Shown here: positions 59,944 to 64,000 of the stretch, in pieces
Layout of the letters: every line of letters starts with the position of its first letter
Position numbering within the stretch: the stretch's first letter is position 1
From: Kumtagia sp963829135
GTDB lineage: Bacteria > Pseudomonadota > Alphaproteobacteria > Rhizobiales > Rhizobiaceae
DNA length: 64,000 nt
Direction of reading: 5' to 3'
NCBI GenBank assembly: GCA_963829135.1
Contig: CAWHHO010000003.1
Span: forward strand, 310,001-374,000
Made by a program: the position numbers and the translations under genes
Notes under the pieces: generated by a model
Told to the model about the DNA's origin: nothing
Seen by the model: only the letters and a program-made list of their open reading frames with translations
The model's database searches: none

Positions 59944-60041
59944 AGGACGAACCGCAATCCGATCGTGGATCGTCTCGCTTCACGTAAAACGGGGCCATAT
60001 CTGCTCGCCATGGCCTGTCACAGGCGGCGGTGCCGCAATGT

Positions 60042-60920
60042 TCAATCGAAGGCTGAACGATATCGTTCCATGGCCATAGCTAGCCGGTCCAGGTTTTCAT
60101 TCGTGTAGGCAACATAGTCCACGCCGGGGGCGTCGAGATAGAGTTCCGACACCATGCTCCACATCGCCTCGCGCAGCAGCGAAGCGCATTGCGTGGCTGC
60201 ATGCGCCCGCCTCAATCCAACATCCGGCTCGGAGCCGAAATAGTCGCTCAGCAACGCGTCCGATTCCTGCTCGCTCATTCCGGCGTTGGAGGCGATGCCG
60301 GCCAGATCGAACATTGCCGTGTTGAACCCGGCATATTCGAAGTCGATCAGCCACAAACGCGTGCCGTCATCGAGGAAATTTGCCGGGAGGAGATCGTTGT
60401 GACCGAAAATGATCGGCAGGGGCCTTTGCGCAGATTCAAGTTCGTCTGCAAGCGCCAGAAATCGCGGCAGTTCGACTTTCATCCGGCTATTGGAGGAGGC
60501 GAGCGTACGCGCATAGTCGCGGATCACATGAAAAACCCAGAACATGAAGCCTGCACCCGAGACCTGATGCGGCATCTCCTGGTGAAATCGCCTGACCAGC
60601 GGTGCGATACGCGTCGCGTTGGCGCGCACATCCGCCGCGGCATAGGTCTGCGCACCAAGAAACTCCGTCACCATTACACCCGGTTCGGCAAACCGCACTT
60701 GCGGGCCGAACCCGGCCGCATGAGCGGCGCGCGCCACCATGATCTCGCGCTCTCGGTAGACATGATGAAAGGGAAAATCGCGGCCGAACCGCACGACATG
60801 CTGCCCGCCAGGTTCGACGACAACGAAGCTCTCATTGCTGAGGCCTCCCTTGAGGAGGCGGATGCTGATGGGACCCTTCCAGACCGGCAGTGCGCGGATA
60901 CGGTCTTCGACGGTGGTCAT
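60042..60920 (-). CDS. Choline/aminoglycoside-kinase-like phosphotransferase
   Basis: A 292-residue enzyme of the APH/choline kinase fold. It has the nucleotide loop GGLSNESFVV near residue 25, the catalytic FGHNDLLPANFL near residue 173 and the metal-binding LIDFEYAGFN near 192. It looks like the LicA-type choline/ethanolamine kinase branch, which phosphorylates small alcohols in the cytoplasm; the substrate is not clear. It is divergent from the DeoR-family regulator (172-base gap), which may control it. Confidence 0.82.
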   Translation of the reverse strand: MTTVEDRIRALPVWKGPISIRLLKGGLSNESFVVVEPGGQHVVRFGRDFPFHHVYREREIMVARAAHAAGFGPQVRFAEPGVMVTEFLGAQTYAAADVRANATRIAPLVRRFHQEMPHQVSGAGFMFWVFHVIRDYARTLASSNSRMKVELPRFLALADELESAQRPLPIIFGHNDLLPANFLDDGTRLWLIDFEYAGFNTAMFDLAGIASNAGMSEQESDALLSDYFGSEPDVGLRRAHAATQCASLLREAMWSMVSELYLDAPGVDYVAYTNENLDRLAMAMERYRSAFD

Positions 60921-61092
60921 GCAAGCCCTCGGGTTATTTGCCCGGCACTGTCTTTTGCCGAATTTGCGCTGTCAATCGACGATGTGGCTATTTCTGCGTT
61001 CCTGCCCGCAGCGCTGCGGCGGGGTTTGTAATCGGGCAAGTTTTCGCCTAGGGATCAGTCAGGAAGCGTTCGGGACGGCGAGAATCCTCACA

Positions 61093-61857
61093 ATGAATCA
61101 TTCGAAGCGCCATGGCGAAATCCTCCGCCTTGTCCAGGAGGCTGGCACGATCACGATCGCCGAGCTGGCCGAAAAGCTCAGCGTGTCGCTTGAGACGGTG
61201 CGCCGTGATGTGAAGCCTCTGACCAATGACGGATCGATCCTGAAAATGCATGGTGCTATCGGCTTGCCTGCGCTGGCGGGGGAAGCGCCGTTCGAGCGGC
61301 GCATGCGGGAACATGCCGATGCCAAGCGCGCCATCGCCAGGGCGGTTGCCGCCACCATTCAGGATGGCGAGTCGATCATGCTCGATACCGGCACGACCAC
61401 CAGTTTCCTGGCGCGCGAACTCCAGAGCCATCGTCGACTGACGGTCATCACCAATTCGTCCGACATCGCCCGGGCGCTTGCGACCGTCAACGGCAATAAG
61501 GTGTATATGGCAGGGGGCGAGTTGCGCAGCGACTCAGGGGCCGCATTCGGCGGATCGGCGGTGGAATTCGTCAGTCGCTTCAGCGTCAACCATGCCGTTA
61601 TCAGCACGGGAGCCGTCGACGCGGTGATGGGCGTCATGGACTATAATCTGGAGGAAGCGGAATTTGCCCGCATGGTCCTGACGCGCGGTGCGCGGCGCGT
61701 CGTCGTCACCGATCACTCGAAATTCGGACGGCAGGGCCTGGTGCAGGTCTGTGGCTTCGATGGCATCGGCGAATTGTTCACCGACCGCGCGCCGCCGCAG
61801 GGCGTTGTCGACGCTTTGGACAAGGCTGGCGCCAAGCTGACGGTTGCCGACGAATAA
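61093..61857 (+). CDS. DeoR-family transcriptional regulator
   Basis: The ATG at 61093 gives 254 residues. An HTH occupies residues 5-57 (ILRLVQEAGTITIAELAEKL, then SLETVRRDV). The sensor domain resembles sugar-phosphate isomerases: LDTGTTTSFLARELQ, then TNSSDIARALA and VVVTDHSKFGR. Such proteins repress catabolic genes and respond to sugar phosphates. The divergent kinase gene is a natural target. Confidence 0.9.
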   Translation: MNHSKRHGEILRLVQEAGTITIAELAEKLSVSLETVRRDVKPLTNDGSILKMHGAIGLPALAGEAPFERRMREHADAKRAIARAVAATIQDGESIMLDTGTTTSFLARELQSHRRLTVITNSSDIARALATVNGNKVYMAGGELRSDSGAAFGGSAVEFVSRFSVNHAVISTGAVDAVMGVMDYNLEEAEFARMVLTRGARRVVVTDHSKFGRQGLVQVCGFDGIGELFTDRAPPQGVVDALDKAGAKLTVADE

Positions 61858-61866
61858 CACCTGCCG

Positions 61867-62250
61867 CTATTGCGTGGCGCGGCTTGTCAGCGAGCCGAAG
61901 AAGCCGACGATGCGCCTGATCTTTCCGCCGTCTGAAAGCTCGGCGAAATCCAGGCCCTCCAGCAGCACCGCGCCGTCCGCCTGAATTGCGGTCCAGGCGA
62001 AGCGGACCACCTGATGATGCCTGTCGATCGAACTGGTCCTGAGAACTTGCACGCCCGGACGGTCGGCAACGACGGTGGCGATATGCGCCAGCAAGGCATC
62101 GATACCGGCGGCGTGGACGCTCGGGTCGGTATATGTAGCGTCGTCGTTCCAGACCTTGGCAAGAATTTCTCGCCGTTGTGCCGCGTCGGAGTGGTTCCAG
62201 GCGGCACAGTAGGTATCGATTAGCGTTTCTGTTTCTTCTGGTGTCGGCAT
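61867..62250 (-). CDS. NTF2/SnoaL-like protein
   Basis: A 127-residue protein (ATG at 62250; GTG at 62265 possible). The N-terminal helices TLIDTYCAAWNHSDAAQRRE and the following DDATYTDP are typical of the SnoaL-like alpha-beta cone fold, found in many enzymes and binding proteins. The C-terminus GLDFAELSDGGKIRRIVGFFG matches. The function is not determinable. It is convergent with deoR and divergent from the LysR gene. Confidence 0.8.
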   Translation of the reverse strand: MPTPEETETLIDTYCAAWNHSDAAQRREILAKVWNDDATYTDPSVHAAGIDALLAHIATVVADRPGVQVLRTSSIDRHHQVVRFAWTAIQADGAVLLEGLDFAELSDGGKIRRIVGFFGSLTSRATQ

Positions 62251-62346
62251 GGAAGACAGTCTCACAGCGTAAGAATGGGTTCAAGTCTCCAGTGGGAGGG
62301 GCGCGAAGCCCTTCCCAATATGGCTGCGCCGGTATCTATTTCGCGC

Positions 62347-63255
62347 ATGGCATTCACCATCAGGCAACTGCAATATTTCGTCGCCGTCGCGGAGCAGGGC
62401 TCGGTCTCGCGGGCCGCACAAAACCTCTCGATCTCTCAGTCGTCGGTCACCGAGGCCGTGAAGGAGCTTGAAGGCGACCTCGGCGTGAATCTGTTCGAGC
62501 GCCATCCGCGCGGGCTGACGATCACCCACAAGGGCCATCAGTTCCTGCGCCATGCCACCAAGATACTGGCCGACGTTTCCGATGCGCGCCGCACCTTCTC
62601 GGGCGAGCAGGAGCGCACGAGCGGCACGCTGCAGCTGGGAGTGACGTCGCTGGTGGCCGGCTATGTGCTCTCCGACCTATTGGCGCGCTATCGGCGCGCC
62701 TTTCCGGGGGTCGAAGTCGGCGCAATCGAGGACAATGGCGACTACCTGGAACACCTGCTGGTTGGCGGCGAACTGGATGTGGCCGTCATGGTCATCTCCA
62801 ACCTGCGCGACCGGATGGCGCTGCAGGCGGAAATCCTTGAAGTCTCGCCCTACCGGCTGTGGCTGCCGATTGGCCATCCATTGGGCCAGGCCGAGATCAT
62901 TCACATCAACGACATCGTCACCGAGCCGCTCATCATGTTGACTGTCGACGAGATCGAGGAGAACACCGGCAAGCTGCTCGCCGCTCTCGGGGCTCGTCCG
63001 CACGTCGCCTTCCGCACAAGGTCGGTGGAGGCTGTGCGCAGCCTTGTCGCCACCGGCGCAGGCATCGCGTTGCTGCCGGATCTGGTTTACAGGCCATGGT
63101 CACTCGAAGGCGATCGCATCGAATCGCGCGACATCTCCGGGGCACTGCCCGTGGTGCAGGTGGGTATGGTATGGCGGCGCGGTTCCGGCCTTGCACAATC
63201 GGCGCGGGATTTTATCGGCATAGCTCAAGGGCAGAGATCTCAGCGCCAGCGCTAG
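62347..63255 (+). CDS. LysR-family transcriptional regulator
   Basis: The ATG at 62347 gives 302 residues. The winged HTH covers residues 1-60 (RQLQYFVAVAEQGSVSRAAQ, then ISQSSVTEAVKELE) and the effector-binding domain covers about 90-295. It is upstream of a polyamine-type binding-protein gene in the same direction, separated by 177 bases, and may control it. An in-frame upstream extension lacks the HTH context and was left out. Confidence 0.9.
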   Translation: MAFTIRQLQYFVAVAEQGSVSRAAQNLSISQSSVTEAVKELEGDLGVNLFERHPRGLTITHKGHQFLRHATKILADVSDARRTFSGEQERTSGTLQLGVTSLVAGYVLSDLLARYRRAFPGVEVGAIEDNGDYLEHLLVGGELDVAVMVISNLRDRMALQAEILEVSPYRLWLPIGHPLGQAEIIHINDIVTEPLIMLTVDEIEENTGKLLAALGARPHVAFRTRSVEAVRSLVATGAGIALLPDLVYRPWSLEGDRIESRDISGALPVVQVGMVWRRGSGLAQSARDFIGIAQGQRSQRQR

Positions 63256-63432
63256 CACCGAGAAATTCGCAACGCCTATTCGTTTGCATACCCATGAACG
63301 CCAGACCTATCGGAAAAACCAATTCCGGCTTTCTGTTAAATGAATTTGCGAAACCTCTAAAATCGTCTCACCTTGTTTGCAGGGCCTCAAGTCGCCGCTC
63401 ATGAGCGACGCCCTCGAATGGGAGACTCGACC

Positions 63433-64000
63433 ATGAAATCAGTGCTCAAATGCTGTACCGCGATGGCCGTGGCGCTTTCCATGTCGGCCCCGGCTTTGGC
63501 GCAGCTCAAGGAAGTCGGCGCCGGCGAGGGCCAGGTCAACATTATCGCCTGGGCGGGTTACATCGAGCGCGGCGAGACCGACAAGAACTACGACTGGGTA
63601 ACGGAGTTCGAGAAGAAGACCTCATGCAAGGTCAACGTCAAGACGGCAGCCACGTCCGACGAAATGGTCGCCTTGATGAACGAAGGCGGATTCGATCTTG
63701 TGACGGCTTCCGGCGACGCGTCGCTGCGGCTCATTGCCGGCAAACGCGTGCAGCCGATCAACACGGCGCTGATCCCAAGCTGGTCGACCATCGACGAGCG
63801 CATCCAAAATGCCCCGTGGCATACTGTCGACGGCGTTCACTACGGAACGCCCTATGTTTGGGGCGCCAATGTGTTGATGTACAACACCGACGTGTTCAAG
63901 GAAGCGCCGAAAAGCTGGAACGTGGTGTTCGAGGCGATGGACTTGCCCGACGGAAAACCCAATGCCGGCCGGGTTCAGGCGTATGACGGTGCCATCTATA
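63433..64000 (+). CDS. Polyamine-type ABC importer substrate-binding protein, 5' part
   Basis: The first 189 residues are inside the window; the gene runs off the right edge. The ATG at 63433 is followed by a signal peptide (MAVALSMSAPALA, cleavage near ALA-Q). The mature start has INIIAWAGYIERG-like residues, then WVTEFEKKTSCKVNVK, and YGTPYVWGANVLMYNTDVF, all typical of PotD/PotF/YdcS-type binding proteins for spermidine, putrescine or related amines. The other transporter genes should lie to the right. Confidence 0.87.
   Translation, partial: MKSVLKCCTAMAVALSMSAPALAQLKEVGAGEGQVNIIAWAGYIERGETDKNYDWVTEFEKKTSCKVNVKTAATSDEMVALMNEGGFDLVTASGDASLRLIAGKRVQPINTALIPSWSTIDERIQNAPWHTVDGVHYGTPYVWGANVLMYNTDVFKEAPKSWNVVFEAMDLPDGKPNAGRVQAYDGAIY

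Overview
The window reads as chromosome of a GC-rich alphaproteobacterium of the Hyphomicrobiales. Mesorhizobium or another Phyllobacteriaceae member is my best guess, from the gene repertoire, the rhizobial-style palindromic repeats and the split PTS dihydroxyacetone kinase. No RNA gene or CRISPR array is visible.

Layout. (1) 1-2.5 kb, minus strand: an ExbB-ExbD-ExbD-TonB-like energy-transduction operon, then a divergent pair of a DUF1036 protein and a large M23 endopeptidase/lytic-transglycosylase fusion. (2) 6-23 kb: a type VI secretion system. The minus strand carries an OmpA-like protein, TssA, TssB, TssC, Hcp, TssE, TssF, TssG and TssH/ClpV, followed by a small secreted protein and a LysM protein. 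The plus strand carries VgrG, an unknown protein and the FHA protein TagH. TssJ, TssK, TssL and TssM are not in the window. (3) 24-36 kb, plus strand: an ABC importer (binding protein, two permeases, a small membrane protein, two ATPases), then an IS110-type element, then a PTS-driven dihydroxyacetone kinase set (DhaL, DhaM, HPr, EI, a small HTH-like protein, DhaK). (4) 36-42 kb, minus strand: a peptide-type ABC importer with a Tat-exported binding protein and a fused double ATPase. (5) 42-58 kb: a module combining nucleotide signalling with surface-polysaccharide enzymes. It holds a polysaccharide lyase, a class III nucleotidyl cyclase, an FkbM methyltransferase, a DUF3095 protein with cyclase-like motifs, four glycosyltransferases, a deacetylase-like protein, an MBL hydrolase, a cyclic-nucleotide-binding protein, a very unusual ABC exporter, a methyltransferase-like protein and a ParDE pair. 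(6) 58-64 kb: a CodA-like deaminase, a CAP lipoprotein, a choline-kinase-like enzyme, DeoR and LysR regulators, an NTF2-like protein, and the start of a polyamine-type ABC importer.

How the genes fit together. The 24-36 kb genes suggest uptake of a small polyol or triose coupled to phosphorylation by PEP through a private EI-HPr-DhaM relay. In 42-58 kb, a cyclase (write), a cNMP-binding protein (read) and an MBL-fold hydrolase (possible erase) sit among polysaccharide genes and next to an ABC exporter whose nucleotide-binding motifs have decayed; this is the most novel-looking part.

Caution on sequence quality. Eleven genes carry apparent frameshifts, and every one I could resolve (about 25) is a single extra base, never a missing one. 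They cluster at 47.7-55.6 kb. This bias points to insertion-type sequencing errors rather than true decay, so these genes are annotated at their inferred full extents.
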